Assembly (NCBI RefSeq): GCF_042139015.1
Contig: NZ_JBHIKY010000011.1
Coordinates: forward strand, 62,001 to 126,000
DNA length: 64,000 bases
Reading direction: 5' to 3'
Source of the DNA: JBHIKY01 sp042139015
GTDB lineage: Bacteria; Bacillota; Bacilli; Bacillales; Marinococcaceae
Part shown: positions 1 through 8,021 of the stretch, one piece after another
Layout: each line of letters starts with the position of its first letter
Position numbering within the stretch: position 1 is the stretch's first letter
Translations under genes and position numbers: made by a program
The notes under the pieces: generated by a model
Told to the model about the DNA's origin: nothing
Databases searched by the model: none
The model's input: only the letters and a program-made list of their open reading frames with translations

Positions 1-1
1 A

Positions 2-160
2 GATTTTAAATTGGATGAATCTTGGCTCATGCAGAAGCTGAACGAAAAAGGAATTACAGATATCACTGAAGTTTTTTATGCCTCCATCAACCGGCGCTAT
101 GAGCTTCATATATCTCCGAAAAATAATCAGGCTATGCATATACCTCTTCTACGCCACTAA
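2..160 (+). CDS. C-terminal end of a DUF421 (YetF-like) protein, 5' truncated by window edge
   Basis: An open frame enters from the left edge and stops with TAA. Its 52 residues align with the end of the next gene: both have a D-E-x-W-L segment, an F-x-ASINR stretch and a final P-L-L-x-H. It is therefore the C-terminal cytosolic part of a DUF421/YetF-type membrane protein, a family of unknown function found on Bacillus membranes. The two genes lie 31 bases apart in the same direction and look like a tandem duplication and an operon. Only the tail is visible, so membrane segments cannot be checked. Confidence 0.85.
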   Translation, partial: DFKLDESWLMQKLNEKGITDITEVFYASINRRYELHISPKNNQAMHIPLLRH

Positions 161-191
161 ACAGGATTTTTGAAAGGCAGGGAATGACCAT

Positions 192-917
192 ATGGAACAG
201 TTGATGAAGGATGGTTTGATTGTTTTAGGTAGAGTCGTTACGATCCTGCCGCTGCTGTTATTTGTAGGTATTTTTATGGGTAAGCGTGCAATTGGCGAGC
301 TTCCTATCTTTGATTTTTTAGTAATTCTCACACTTGGCTCAGTGGTAGGAGCCGATATTGCGAATCCAGAAATCGAACACCTCCCCACTGCGATAGCTAT
401 TATTCTGATTGCTCTCCTTCAAAAAACGGCAGCACGCCTGAAAACAGCTAACCGTAAAATTGGAAGAATAATCACCTTTGAACCAACGATTGTGGTACAA
501 AAAGGCCAGCTGCTTAACCAAAATCTCAAAGCAATTAACTACTCTATCGATAATATTCTGCAGATGCTTCGTGAAAAAGGTGTCTTTGACCTTAAAGATG
601 TGGAAACAGCGGTTGTGGAATCAAACGGCTCCTTAAGTGTGCTGAAAAAGCCTCAGAAATTGGAAGTGACAGCGGAAGATCTCGGCATAAATGTTTCAGA
701 TTCAGGCTTAGCTGTCCCCGTTATTATGGAAGGACATACATATAGTAAAGTACTGCACGAGCATGGCGTCGATGAAGCATGGCTGCATGAACAATTGAAC
801 GCTCTCGGAATAAAGAGCACTCAGGAGATATTTTTCGCGTCGATAAACCGAGCATTGGATCTCCACGTGTCATTGAAACAGGAGGGAAGCACGAAAGTAC
901 CTTTGCTTAAGCATTAG
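192..917 (+). CDS. DUF421 domain membrane protein, YetF-like
   Basis: The 241-residue protein has three hydrophobic segments near residues 10-28, 40-55 and 65-80, followed by a soluble domain. The signature GKRAIGELPIFDF lies between the first two segments, as in YetF/YrbG/YcaP proteins (DUF421). Later it has a N-x-x-Q-M-L-R-E-K-G stretch and ends in P-L-L-K-H. The family is membrane-bound with the C-terminal domain in the cytosol; its role is unknown, though some members are stress-induced in Bacillus. It follows a paralogue ending at 160, so it is probably the second gene of a duplicated pair. No terminator is obvious directly after it. Confidence 0.9.
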   Translation: MEQLMKDGLIVLGRVVTILPLLLFVGIFMGKRAIGELPIFDFLVILTLGSVVGADIANPEIEHLPTAIAIILIALLQKTAARLKTANRKIGRIITFEPTIVVQKGQLLNQNLKAINYSIDNILQMLREKGVFDLKDVETAVVESNGSLSVLKKPQKLEVTAEDLGINVSDSGLAVPVIMEGHTYSKVLHEHGVDEAWLHEQLNALGIKSTQEIFFASINRALDLHVSLKQEGSTKVPLLKH

Positions 918-1003
918 CAATGCTGACCACTTGCCTCTCATTCTTAAACTTTACATTAATATTCTTTAAACAATTGAATCAATGTAAAACACAATCATTC
1001 GAT

Positions 1004-1043
1004 TGTAGCGTAAGGCGACGACTCCTACAGGACGCTGCTGTGA
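1004..1043. repeat. Fragment of the Bacillaceae GACTCC-type palindromic intergenic repeat
   Basis: The stretch GGCGACGACTCCTACAGGA followed by CGCTGCTGT resembles the 5' half of GC-rich palindromic elements seen more completely at 19.5 and 30.9 kb in this window. The matching second arm is missing, so this looks like a decayed copy. Confidence 0.4.
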
Positions 1044-1119
1044 AAATTTCATGAAAATTATTCTCAAAATAAATTTAAAAAAATAGGTTTTAAAAATAAA
1101 GAAGCGGGTATTACATAAG

Positions 1120-1440
1120 TATAATTGAAAGCGTTGTCATTTGAGGAGGCTCAACCATTTAGGTTTCCTTATCGTAACACCTTCTGGTTGTACGATTCGA
1201 AGGAGTTGAAGAAGGGTTCGATTACGAAACAATTAAATAGTGGGCTGAGGATGTATAACAACTATTTCGCTTTACACGTCTGGTGTGTAAGTGAAGTTTC
1301 TGAGGAAACAGGCCTGCCGCGAAGCGACCAGCCTTCCATAGCGAAGGAAACAAATGATGTTAAGCAGAAACGGTACGGCGATGGTTGGGTCCCCTCAGGT
1401 GGTAACGCCCCCCTTCAGTGATATCACTGAAGGCTTTTTG
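1120..1440 (+). ncRNA. Possible small RNA or decayed element ending at a perfect terminator; identity unknown
   Basis: A TATAAT hexamer lies at 1120-1125 without a good -35 box. The following 310 bases contain several short hairpins and run into a perfect intrinsic terminator. The frame from 1125 stays open for 98 codons, but its sequence (rich in W, Y and P, no recognisable domain, no ribosome binding site at the TTG) does not look like a normal protein. A GGTGGTAACGC stretch just before the terminator recalls the T-box sequence GGTGGTACCGCG, but no plus-strand gene follows that it could control. It is best treated as an unassigned transcript or the remnant of a mobile element. Confidence 0.3.
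1412..1439 (+). terminator. Intrinsic terminator, perfect palindrome
   Basis: CCTTCAGTGA and TCACTGAAGG form a 10-base-pair stem around a TA, followed by C and five T. The T-run is only on the plus strand, so it ends a rightward transcript. Confidence 0.8.
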
Positions 1441-1480
1441 TCTTACTTATCCATTCCGTTCTTCCAGCTTCTTTGAAATA

Positions 1481-2001
1481 TTATAACGAAATCCAGAATC
1501 TTTTTACGATATTACCATCGTTTTCTACAAAGTCTTCATCGGCTGTCCCGCCGTTTTTTCGTATTGTTCTTTCTGATGCAGTATTCCAATCATCGCAGAC
1601 AACCAGCGCCTTCGTGATGCCGGCTTTTTTTGCCTCTTTAAGGGATAATTCCAGCAGTACACCGCCGTAGCCTTTCCGCCTTTCCGATGGGCGGATGCCA
1701 TAACCTATGTGGCCGCCGCTCTGAAAAAGCATCTTCGTCAGCGTATGTCTGATGTTTACAACTCCAATCAGCTTCTGTTCCGCATGAAACAACCAAAATG
1801 TGGAATGAGGCACCCACCCGTCAGGAAGCTCTCTGCCGGCTGCATGGGCATGAAGATATGAAGCATCCATGAAAAGTCTGCTGGATCTTCAGCTATTACC
1901 CATGGAATCATCGGTTCCCCACTTTCAATCCATTCATTATAAAACTCCATATACTCCTTTTGGTAATAAACAGTAGGTTTAATAAGCCGGACTTGGTCCA
2001 T
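1481..2001 (-). pseudogene. GNAT acetyltransferase broken by one frameshift
   Basis: Two minus-strand frames together encode one GNAT protein. The first (from ATG at 2001) gives the N-terminal part ending around AEDPADFS. The second, one base out of phase, continues from about 1870 with RELPDGWVPHSTFWL, GGHIGYGIRPSERRKGYG (the acetyl-CoA loop, R/Q-x-x-G-x-G/A type) and LVVCDDWNTAS. The joined product would be about 173 residues, normal for this Bacillus GNAT group. The total length, 521 bases, is not a multiple of three, so one base is missing or extra near 1860-1880. This may be a real pseudogene or a sequencing error. The gene has no close partner. Confidence 0.8.
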
Positions 2002-2060
2002 AATTACATTCTCCTTTCTGCACTAGATGTTATTTAACGCTGAAAAATGAAAAGAAAAAC

Positions 2061-2081
2061 CAGCCTATCAGCTAGGCTGGC
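2061..2081 (-). terminator. Intrinsic terminator of the sigma-factor operon
   Basis: Read leftward, CCAGCCTA and TAGGCTGG form a stem with a five-base loop, followed by TTTTTCTTTTC. It lies just beyond the 400-residue repeat protein gene and overlaps the end of the small ORF at 2072-2230. Confidence 0.8.
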
Positions 2082-2230
2082 TTCTTTACTTTGTTATCCA
2101 GTGTGTCTTTTCCTTTTTTTGCTGTTGTTTTTTTTCTCTTTTTCTCTTTTCTAAAGCATCTATAATTAACGGCTTCTTTTTCAAATTCTACCATTCGCCG
2201 GTGTACCGTATTTTTATCAGGAATTAACAC
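2072..2230 (-). CDS. Small basic protein, 52 residues, unknown
   Basis: Immediately after the stop of the repeat protein gene, AGAGGTG lies six bases before a GTG codon at 2230. The frame then runs 52 codons to a TAG inside the terminator stem. The product begins MLIPDKNTVHRRMVEFEKEA and becomes extremely Lys/Arg-rich (FRKEKKRKK, AKKGK) to its end. The strong ribosome binding site, the 16-base gap to the upstream gene and the terminator directly at its end support a third cistron of the operon. I do not recognise a family; the basic tail suggests binding of nucleic acid or another polyanion. Confidence 0.5.
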   Translation of the reverse strand: MLIPDKNTVHRRMVEFEKEAVNYRCFRKEKKRKKTTAKKGKDTLDNKVKKPA

Positions 2231-2246
2231 ATGAAGCACCTCTTTC

Positions 2247-3449
2247 TTAAAGAGATAACTCTCCTATATTGGCAAGACTTGAACGCATCTCTTTCTCGGA
2301 AGCATCGGAAATCGCACCCTCTTTCAGCCTTATCAGCGGCTGCAGCACTCCTTTCAACGCAGATGAGGAAACCACAACCTCCCCGATTACATCAAGCGAT
2401 GCAATTTTTTCTTTTACCACTTCTGGATTTACCTTCTCATTCAGCTTGAGCTGCCCTTCCACAATCAGAGCCAATGGCTGTTCGTAAGCTGAAAACTGTT
2501 CATTCGTCCAATCTTCTTCCCCATCAATAAAATGGTAGTGATGTTCAAATGGCAGCACTTCCGCTTCAAGGGACGGACAGCATTCATAAACGAGATCTTC
2601 GAGATGCTCCGGACAGACGATGAGCGAGCTGGATTCGAGCGCAGTCACCGCATTGACAAATGCTTCCCGGGACACATCCTTTTCTAGAAAAATCGGTTTC
2701 TTCGTGTAGAGCTTTGCCTGCTTAAACCGCTTCAGGGAACGCGAAGAGAGCTTAAGAGTGGTCGTCACATGTTGAAATCCTGCAGGAGTGACGTCCATTT
2801 TTCCATTTAAAACAGAAAGCTTCTGGTGAAAATCAGGCATCTGGTTTTCATTCAGCACCACCTTGCCATTAATCGTAACTCCTTCGACTTTCTCCTTGAA
2901 AAGCTCCATATCAAGAGACGGATGAAGCAGCAGGACGCCATTCACCATAAGCCTCTCCGGCTCGTCGATTGATTGAAGCACCGCAGTCGTTAATTGAAAT
3001 TTCCCGTTTTTCATACGTGGAGGCATGTGGCTATAAGTTTCCACAGAGCCGGATACACTTTCCGCTACCTGCTGGATAACCCCGCCAAGGTGTCCTGGGG
3101 CAAAAATCATTCCATGAACCCTCAGATTTGCAATTTTTTCGCGTATTTCTTCTGCTTCTACGTCTTTTGCGATCGTTAGAATACCATTCACAACCAGATT
3201 GATAGGGGATGTAATCGACTGAAAATACTCATGATCCATTGTTAAATTTCCATTATGGAACGAATAGTCGTCCTTTATCTCCAGCGTTTCCCCTACATTG
3301 CCGATATTCAATTTTGTCAATAGATGCGCATTTTCTCGTCTGTATATGATTAATCCCACATTTTCAATACGGGCAATATGAGCGATACTTTTTTCGGTAG
3401 CACTCGTTAAATTCAGCATTCCTACATTGCCGATGGTTTGATTTTTCAT
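2247..3449 (-). CDS. Unrecognised repeat protein co-transcribed with an ECF sigma factor
   Basis: The 400-residue protein has no signal peptide or membrane segment. It contains about four degenerate repeats of 80-90 residues. In each, a beta-rich stretch such as INLVVNGILTIA, RLMVNGVLLLHP or LALIVEGQLKLN is followed by a short E-x-x-x-E-K-I/V helix and a second strand such as VTINGKVVLNE. IGNVG motifs occur at both ends of the first 60 residues and again near the C-terminus (NIGEL). The pattern suggests a stacked beta structure. It starts 3 bases after the sigma factor stop, so the two are translationally linked. Its place suggests a regulator or target of that sigma factor, but that is inference; no anti-sigma signature is visible. 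Confidence 0.7.
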   Translation of the reverse strand: MKNQTIGNVGMLNLTSATEKSIAHIARIENVGLIIYRRENAHLLTKLNIGNVGETLEIKDDYSFHNGNLTMDHEYFQSITSPINLVVNGILTIAKDVEAEEIREKIANLRVHGMIFAPGHLGGVIQQVAESVSGSVETYSHMPPRMKNGKFQLTTAVLQSIDEPERLMVNGVLLLHPSLDMELFKEKVEGVTINGKVVLNENQMPDFHQKLSVLNGKMDVTPAGFQHVTTTLKLSSRSLKRFKQAKLYTKKPIFLEKDVSREAFVNAVTALESSSLIVCPEHLEDLVYECCPSLEAEVLPFEHHYHFIDGEEDWTNEQFSAYEQPLALIVEGQLKLNEKVNPEVVKEKIASLDVIGEVVVSSSALKGVLQPLIRLKEGAISDASEKEMRSSLANIGELSL

Positions 3450-3452
3450 CGT

Positions 3453-3920
3453 TCATCCCTCCCGTTCTAATTTTTTCCGTAATTTTTTGACTGCAGTATG
3501 CAGCTTGTAGCGTACGGTTGCCGCAGGCATTTCAAGCTGACTGCCGATTTCCTGGCTGGATAGCCCGAGCCAATAGCGTTTAAAGAGGATATCACTCAAC
3601 TCCTCCGGCAGGGAGGATAACAGCTCCACCATCTCGAGATGGTTTCCAGCGGTGGCAGCTGGAAGTGTTTCATCCAAATGGTCCTCCCAGGCAGTTGTTC
3701 GTTTCTCTTTACGTCGCTCATCAATCATTTGATTTTTCATAACGCGGAAAAACCAGGCCTTTTGCTTATAGTGTGGTAATTCTCCAAGGTTTTCCTCAGC
3801 CATTGCTTTCACTGCTGCTTCCTGCACCAAATCATCTGCTTCCTGCTCGTGGCGGGCAATCGACCTTGCAAAGCGGAAGAGGTCAGGCTTTAATTGTTCA
3901 AAGATTTGCTTAAATTCCAC
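3453..3920 (-). CDS. ECF-type RNA polymerase sigma factor
   Basis: This 155-residue protein has the two-domain layout of ECF (group 4) sigma factors. Region 2 lies near residues 10-75, with DDLVQEAAVKAM and the region 2.4-type WFFRVMKNQMIDERR. Region 4 lies near 100-150, with LPEELSDILFKRYWLGLSS and a helix-turn-helix SQEIGSQLEMPAATVRYKLH. It directs RNA polymerase to special promoters. The start is GTG at 3920, behind a long purine-rich ribosome binding site (AGGGGGGAGAGGG). The next gene starts 3 bases after its stop and has no transmembrane anti-sigma features, which is unusual for this class. Confidence 0.93.
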   Translation of the reverse strand: MEFKQIFEQLKPDLFRFARSIARHEQEADDLVQEAAVKAMAEENLGELPHYKQKAWFFRVMKNQMIDERRKEKRTTAWEDHLDETLPAATAGNHLEMVELLSSLPEELSDILFKRYWLGLSSQEIGSQLEMPAATVRYKLHTAVKKLRKKLEREG

Positions 3921-3942
3921 CCCTCTCCCCCCTTTTCATCTA

Positions 3943-3972
3943 GATAACGTTTTGAAAGTGCCAACTGTTTGA
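3943..3972 (-). promoter_or_regulatory. Candidate ECF-type promoter of the sigma-factor operon
   Basis: On the minus strand TCAAAC (3967-3972) is followed after 17 bases by CGTTATC (3943-3949), close to the common ECF pattern TGAAAC-N16/17-CGT. It lies 23 bases upstream of the GTG start of the sigma factor. Autoregulation would be expected, but the match is imperfect. Confidence 0.35.
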
Positions 3973-4059
3973 AAAAAATAAATTTATTTTTGTACTTTAT
4001 AAAAGCACCATCTTCAATATATCTTCCCACCCAAAAAATGATGCATGTAATTTTTTATA

Positions 4060-4098
4060 AAAGTAAAAAAGCGTCACTGTATTCCTACAGAAACGCTT
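4060..4098 (-). terminator. Intrinsic terminator after the P-loop kinase gene
   Basis: On the minus strand AAGCGTTTCTGTA pairs imperfectly with TACAGTGACGCTT, followed by TTTTTAC. The stem begins inside the last codons of the gene ending at 4085. Confidence 0.75.
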
Positions 4099-4633
4099 GA
4101 TACGATAAATACACAAAATCGGGAGAAGTTTTTATTTTTTCTAGCATGAAAGGTATATCTTCGGAGGTAATGAGACTCGTCTCAAAATAAAATCGGTCCG
4201 GCACTCCGGAAGCTGTCAGCTCCTCGACAAGCTCAAGACAGCGGCTCCCCATCTGCAGGTCCGGCTCTCTTTGTGCATCGCGCTGCAGAAGCACTTCATT
4301 ATCTGCCCAGAGAACCACATAAATGATCTCTACATTTTCAACAGCGTCTACGACGAAGCTCGAAAAACGCTTCACTTCTTGAGGAAACGCTACATAATCA
4401 ATGACTACCTCATAATCTGCCTGAAGGAATTGGACCGCCAGCCCCGCAATGTTCTGCCATGTCAAAGCGAGCTGCTCACTGCTTTCCCACGGCGGCAGAT
4501 ACCCGCTTTCCACCATATGATTGACGACATCTCCTTCTATGTAAGCGCTTTGCGGCAGGGATTCTGCCAGCATTTTTGCAGTAGTTGATTTTCCGGCTCC
4601 AGCCGGTCCTGAAATTATATAAATTCTTTTCAC
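4085..4633 (-). CDS. P-loop kinase of the AAA_33 / zeta-like type
   Basis: The 182-residue protein opens with a Walker A motif, IISGPAGAGKST, at residues 6-17. An EGD triplet near residue 35 fits a phosphate-acceptor position in small-molecule kinases, and an IDYVAF stretch lies near residue 80. This places it among P-loop nucleoside or sugar kinases and uncharacterised AAA_33 proteins (shikimate-kinase-like size). The substrate cannot be told. It lies alone between two GNAT genes with its own terminator. The start ATG is adjacent to GAAAAG. Confidence 0.75.
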   Translation of the reverse strand: MKRIYIISGPAGAGKSTTAKMLAESLPQSAYIEGDVVNHMVESGYLPPWESSEQLALTWQNIAGLAVQFLQADYEVVIDYVAFPQEVKRFSSFVVDAVENVEIIYVVLWADNEVLLQRDAQREPDLQMGSRCLELVEELTASGVPDRFYFETSLITSEDIPFMLEKIKTSPDFVYLSYQAFL

Positions 4634-4693
4634 GTGTCGTCACCTGTTCCTCGTATTGTTACGATATCTCACTTGATACTCTTTCTTCATTCA

Positions 4694-5539
4694 TTAGACG
4701 GTCTCCTTTTTCTCACCGTAAGAAAATTCATATCCACTATAGCTGAATTGATAAGTAAAGCCAAGTTTTCGCGCTAACGCAGCAGAGGCCTCATTGGATG
4801 CCATGCAGTCCCAGTACGGAATCAGTCCTTCTTGAATACAATCCTTGACGTAATGCAGTCCCACTCTGGCAGCAAGTCCTTTTTTCTGATGGGCTTCGGA
4901 GGTCTCAATTGCAATACATTGCTTCCTATCTGCGGCATAATTAGTATAACAGAGGCTTACTATCTCATCTCCATCCACTGCACAGTATCCCCTGCCTTTT
5001 TCAAAAAATGCTTCTGCGGAAAGCCATGATTCCTTTATTTTTCGGTGGATATACGAAATATTGATATAGGATTTACTTTCATAAAGAGCTTCTGTTATCC
5101 TTTTTATTTTATATTTTTCATGCAGAGGCGGCAGTTCCGGGAAATGAGAGCTCTCCTCAAAGGTGTAGACATGCTGCTCCCATTGCTGCAGGGAACGATC
5201 TGGAAACAAAGTCGGAAACATCTTATTCCAGCCAGGATGAGTACCGATCATTTCGAATTCTTCAAGCTCCATTGCGAGCATTTCCTGCCTAATAATAGTA
5301 TCGATGAATGATGACAGTTCGTGATAAAAGATTTCGGATTGAGCATCCCCTATAAAAAAGAAGCCGTCATTGTTCCCCTGCCAGACCATTCCAGACTGCG
5401 GGGAAAGAAGATTATCAACGAAAATTCTCCCCGTGTTGTTTTCTTTTACGATAGCTTCCACTTCTGTATGACGATTATGCTCGAGAAGCGGAACGCATCG
5501 ATGAAATTTATTCCTTGGTAATTCGCGGATCGCAGGCAT
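4694..5539 (-). CDS. GNAT family acetyltransferase, two-domain type
   Basis: The 281-residue protein carries the acetyl-CoA loop ETSEAHQKKGLAARVGLHYV near residues 220-240 (Q/R-x-x-G-x-A pattern), followed by NEASAALARKLGFTY, a typical C-terminal GNAT strand-helix. The N-terminal half, with a WQGNNDGFFFIGDA stretch, matches the double-length GNAT group PF12746. These enzymes transfer acetyl groups to amines; some confer resistance to self-made antibiotics. The substrate is not predictable here. It is separated from the kinase gene by 60 bases. Confidence 0.8.
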   Translation of the reverse strand: MPAIRELPRNKFHRCVPLLEHNRHTEVEAIVKENNTGRIFVDNLLSPQSGMVWQGNNDGFFFIGDAQSEIFYHELSSFIDTIIRQEMLAMELEEFEMIGTHPGWNKMFPTLFPDRSLQQWEQHVYTFEESSHFPELPPLHEKYKIKRITEALYESKSYINISYIHRKIKESWLSAEAFFEKGRGYCAVDGDEIVSLCYTNYAADRKQCIAIETSEAHQKKGLAARVGLHYVKDCIQEGLIPYWDCMASNEASAALARKLGFTYQFSYSGYEFSYGEKKETV

Positions 5540-5572
5540 AACTTATTCCACTCCTACGTATTTTCTTTGAGT

Positions 5573-5765
5573 TTACATTGTTAAAACAACATATATCAGA
5601 GCAAACATGATAATAGCATAACCAATCAATATTCCAAATACCTCAGCTAGTAGATAAACTTCCCAAGTATCGCCGTTTGACTCTTTGGAAGAGGTCAAGT
5701 GATCTACTTTTCATAGTAGGATAATACAGGAGAAAGTAAAAATGAAAACCAGTACTCGCAATCAT
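5573..5765 (-). pseudogene. Possible remnant of a small membrane protein gene
   Basis: In this gap a minus-strand ATG at 5765, preceded by GGGGGTGG, opens a hydrophobic frame (STGFHFYFLLYYPTM). It runs into an unlikely basic tail. Another frame, from about 5700, reads WEVYLLAEVFGILIGYAI and continues hydrophobic to a TAA at 5573. Joined by one frameshift these would form a two-helix membrane protein of about 64 residues. No family is recognised, so it may be chance. Confidence 0.3.
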
Positions 5766-6054
5766 GCCACCCCCATATAATACCTGTTTTTACATGTACG
5801 CCTCCATCCGTTTGTCTGTTTCAATGCATGGAGAAATTTTCAATCTTTCTTCTACCATCTCTGGAATTTTAAATTCAACAAACTTAGAACAATTATCCTT
5901 TATATGCAATATTTATGATTAATTTTCTCATTATTTAGAAAAGTTAAGCAGAAATATTGACCATACACTTGATTTTTTCACTTGTACGTGATGTAAAATG
6001 GCACTACACGAAATATTTTGTCAATTAATTTTGAAAAGAAAGGGAGAATGTGCT
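5766..6054. other. AT-rich leader of the amidohydrolase operon
   Basis: No gene is seen. An in-frame ATG at 5998 lacks a ribosome binding site, whereas AAGGGAG lies eight bases before the GTG at 6055, so the upstream sequence is probably leader. Confidence 0.5.
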
Positions 6055-7263
6055 GTGCTCGATCCAATGTTTGAGAGATTAGAAGAGTTGTATCCGGATT
6101 TAGTTGAGTTTCGAAGAGATCTCCATATGTATCCCGAGCTGTCTCATAAGGAGGAGAAAACTCCGGGAAAAATTGCGAATTTTCTATCAGATCTTGGGCT
6201 GGACGTGAGAACTGGTGTCGGCGGTAAGGGTGTCGTCGGCATTTTACGAGGGGACAAGCCGGGGAAAACAGTGGCGCTGAGGGCAGATTTTGATGCACTT
6301 CCTATCCAGGATGAAAAAGATGTTGAATACAAATCACGTATCCCCGGGATTATGCATGCCTGCGGTCACGATATCCATACTGCCAGCCTGCTCGGCACGG
6401 CAAAAGTATTAAGTGAACATCGCGATAAACTGGAAGGCACTGTCGTATTCTTGCATCAATTCGCAGAAGAAGTCATCCCTGGCGGTGCCAAATTTATGAT
6501 CGAGGATGGCTGCCTGGACGGAGTCGATGTCGTTTACGGTGCTCACGTTTCTTCTAAGCATCCTCTTGGAAAAATTGGGCTTAAAGAAGGATTGGCCATG
6601 GCAAACGGGGACACGTTCGAAATTGAGATTGCCGGAAAAGGCGGACATGCTGCCACTCCGCATTTTACAGTCGACCCGTTAGTGACCGGCAGTCAAGTGC
6701 TGCTCAACCTCCAGCAGATAGTCAGCCGCCAGATTGACCCGGTCAAGCCTGCCGTGGTGACTATTGCTTCCTTTAAGGGCGGAGAAGGCTACAACGTCAT
6801 TCCTGACTCAGCGAAAATCACCGGTACGGTTCGCACCTTTGATAAGGATATTCAGGACTGGATTGAAAAATCAATCGAATCAATTGCATCCTCCACCTGC
6901 CATGGTCTGGGGGCAGAAGCAGAATACACCTACACGAGAGGATATCCAGCCGTCTGCAACCACCCCGGCGAAACCAGACGGATAGAAAATGTAGCGACGG
7001 CGCTGTACGGAAAGGACATGATAGAACACATAGACGCACAGATGGGTATGGAGGATTTTGCTTATTATCTAAAGGAAGTGCCGGGCTGTTTTTTCTGGGT
7101 TGGTGGAGCTCTGGAGGAAAAGGATGTGTACCCTCACCATCATCCGAAGTTTAATGTAGACGAAAAAGCCATGCTCTACATCGGCAGGCTCTTTATTGCA
7201 TCAGTATTCAACTATTTGTCAGGAGTTGAAGAAAGCTTCGCGGCAACACAGGAAAAGGTATAA
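6055..7263 (+). CDS. M20 family metallopeptidase / N-acyl-amino acid amidohydrolase
   Basis: The 402-residue protein carries the M20D hallmarks: MHACGHDIHTASLLG with metal ligands Cys, His and Asp; an EE pair (QFAEEVIPGG) holding the catalytic glutamate; GAHVSSKHPLG; the dimerisation-domain GKGGHAATPH; and the C-terminal MGMEDFAYYL. Such enzymes hydrolyse N-acyl or amidated amino acids in the cytosol with two divalent metals. The chosen start is GTG at 6055, because AAGGGAG lies eight bases upstream; an earlier ATG at 5998 has none. It is followed after 28 bases by two membrane proteins that often accompany such peptidases, suggesting uptake of its substrate. Confidence 0.92.
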   Translation: MLDPMFERLEELYPDLVEFRRDLHMYPELSHKEEKTPGKIANFLSDLGLDVRTGVGGKGVVGILRGDKPGKTVALRADFDALPIQDEKDVEYKSRIPGIMHACGHDIHTASLLGTAKVLSEHRDKLEGTVVFLHQFAEEVIPGGAKFMIEDGCLDGVDVVYGAHVSSKHPLGKIGLKEGLAMANGDTFEIEIAGKGGHAATPHFTVDPLVTGSQVLLNLQQIVSRQIDPVKPAVVTIASFKGGEGYNVIPDSAKITGTVRTFDKDIQDWIEKSIESIASSTCHGLGAEAEYTYTRGYPAVCNHPGETRRIENVATALYGKDMIEHIDAQMGMEDFAYYLKEVPGCFFWVGGALEEKDVYPHHHPKFNVDEKAMLYIGRLFIASVFNYLSGVEESFAATQEKV

Positions 7264-7291
7264 CGAACAAATCTAAAGGGAGGCACCATGT

Positions 7292-7999
7292 ATGCAGGAA
7301 GTGATGAGCACCGCAAACAGCAGCCCCTTATGGATTCTGGCTTTTTTAGTTGTCAGTATAGTTATCTTTCAAGCGGTCATTTTTTTGAATATTGCATCTA
7401 AGACAGCTCCAAATATTGGAATGAGCAAGCACGAGGTCAACAGTTCTATTAAAACTGGATTTATCAGCTCGTTAGGACCGTCCTTCGCAATTGCGATTAT
7501 TGTTGTGTCTCTTTTGACATTAATCGGCTCGCCGATCACCTTGATGCGGATTGGCATCATTGGCTCCGCTGCCACTGAATCAGGAGCAGCCGGCATCGGC
7601 GCTGATGTTTTTGGCGCAGATTTAGGCGGAGAGAACTTTTCTAACCTGGCTTTTACAAATGTCGTGTGGACCATGTGTCTCGGTGGAACAGGCTGGCTGA
7701 TCTTTACCGCCCTGTTCACGAAATCACTTGGAAACATTCAAAAAAAGGTAGTAAAGAAAAATGCCAAAGCTATGGGGATCGTGTCAACAGCCGCCATGCT
7801 CGGCGTTTTTGGCTACCTGGCAAGCGCTGAAATGTCTGCCGGGACAAGTCAGTCGGCTGCTGCAATTATTTCAGGTGTATCAATGGCCGTGATGATGTGG
7901 CTCGCCAGCAGTAAAAAGGTAAATTGGCTGAAGGAATGGGCACTCGGCATTGCTCTTGTGATCGGAATGACAGGCGGATACCTTACTTCCATTTTCTAA
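7292..7999 (+). CDS. DUF5058 family membrane protein, partner of the M20 peptidase
   Basis: The 235-residue protein has about six hydrophobic helices. A Gly/Ala-rich loop (AATESGAAGIGADVFGADLGG) lies between helices two and three. It matches the DUF5058 family, usually encoded beside an M20 amidohydrolase and a second membrane protein, as here. The three genes are separated by short gaps with good ribosome binding sites (AAAGGGAGG before this start) and form an operon. A two-subunit transporter for the peptidase substrate is a reasonable inference, but no substrate is known. Confidence 0.75.
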   Translation: MQEVMSTANSSPLWILAFLVVSIVIFQAVIFLNIASKTAPNIGMSKHEVNSSIKTGFISSLGPSFAIAIIVVSLLTLIGSPITLMRIGIIGSAATESGAAGIGADVFGADLGGENFSNLAFTNVVWTMCLGGTGWLIFTALFTKSLGNIQKKVVKKNAKAMGIVSTAAMLGVFGYLASAEMSAGTSQSAAAIISGVSMAVMMWLASSKKVNWLKEWALGIALVIGMTGGYLTSIF

Positions 8000-8021
8000 C
8001 CCTCAAGGAGTGAATCAGCTT

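Noticed and set aside
1360..1440. T-box riboswitch before the terminator
   Set aside because: GGTGGTAACGC resembles the T-box core, but the stem-I specifier region was not found and no aminoacyl-tRNA or amino acid gene follows on the plus strand.
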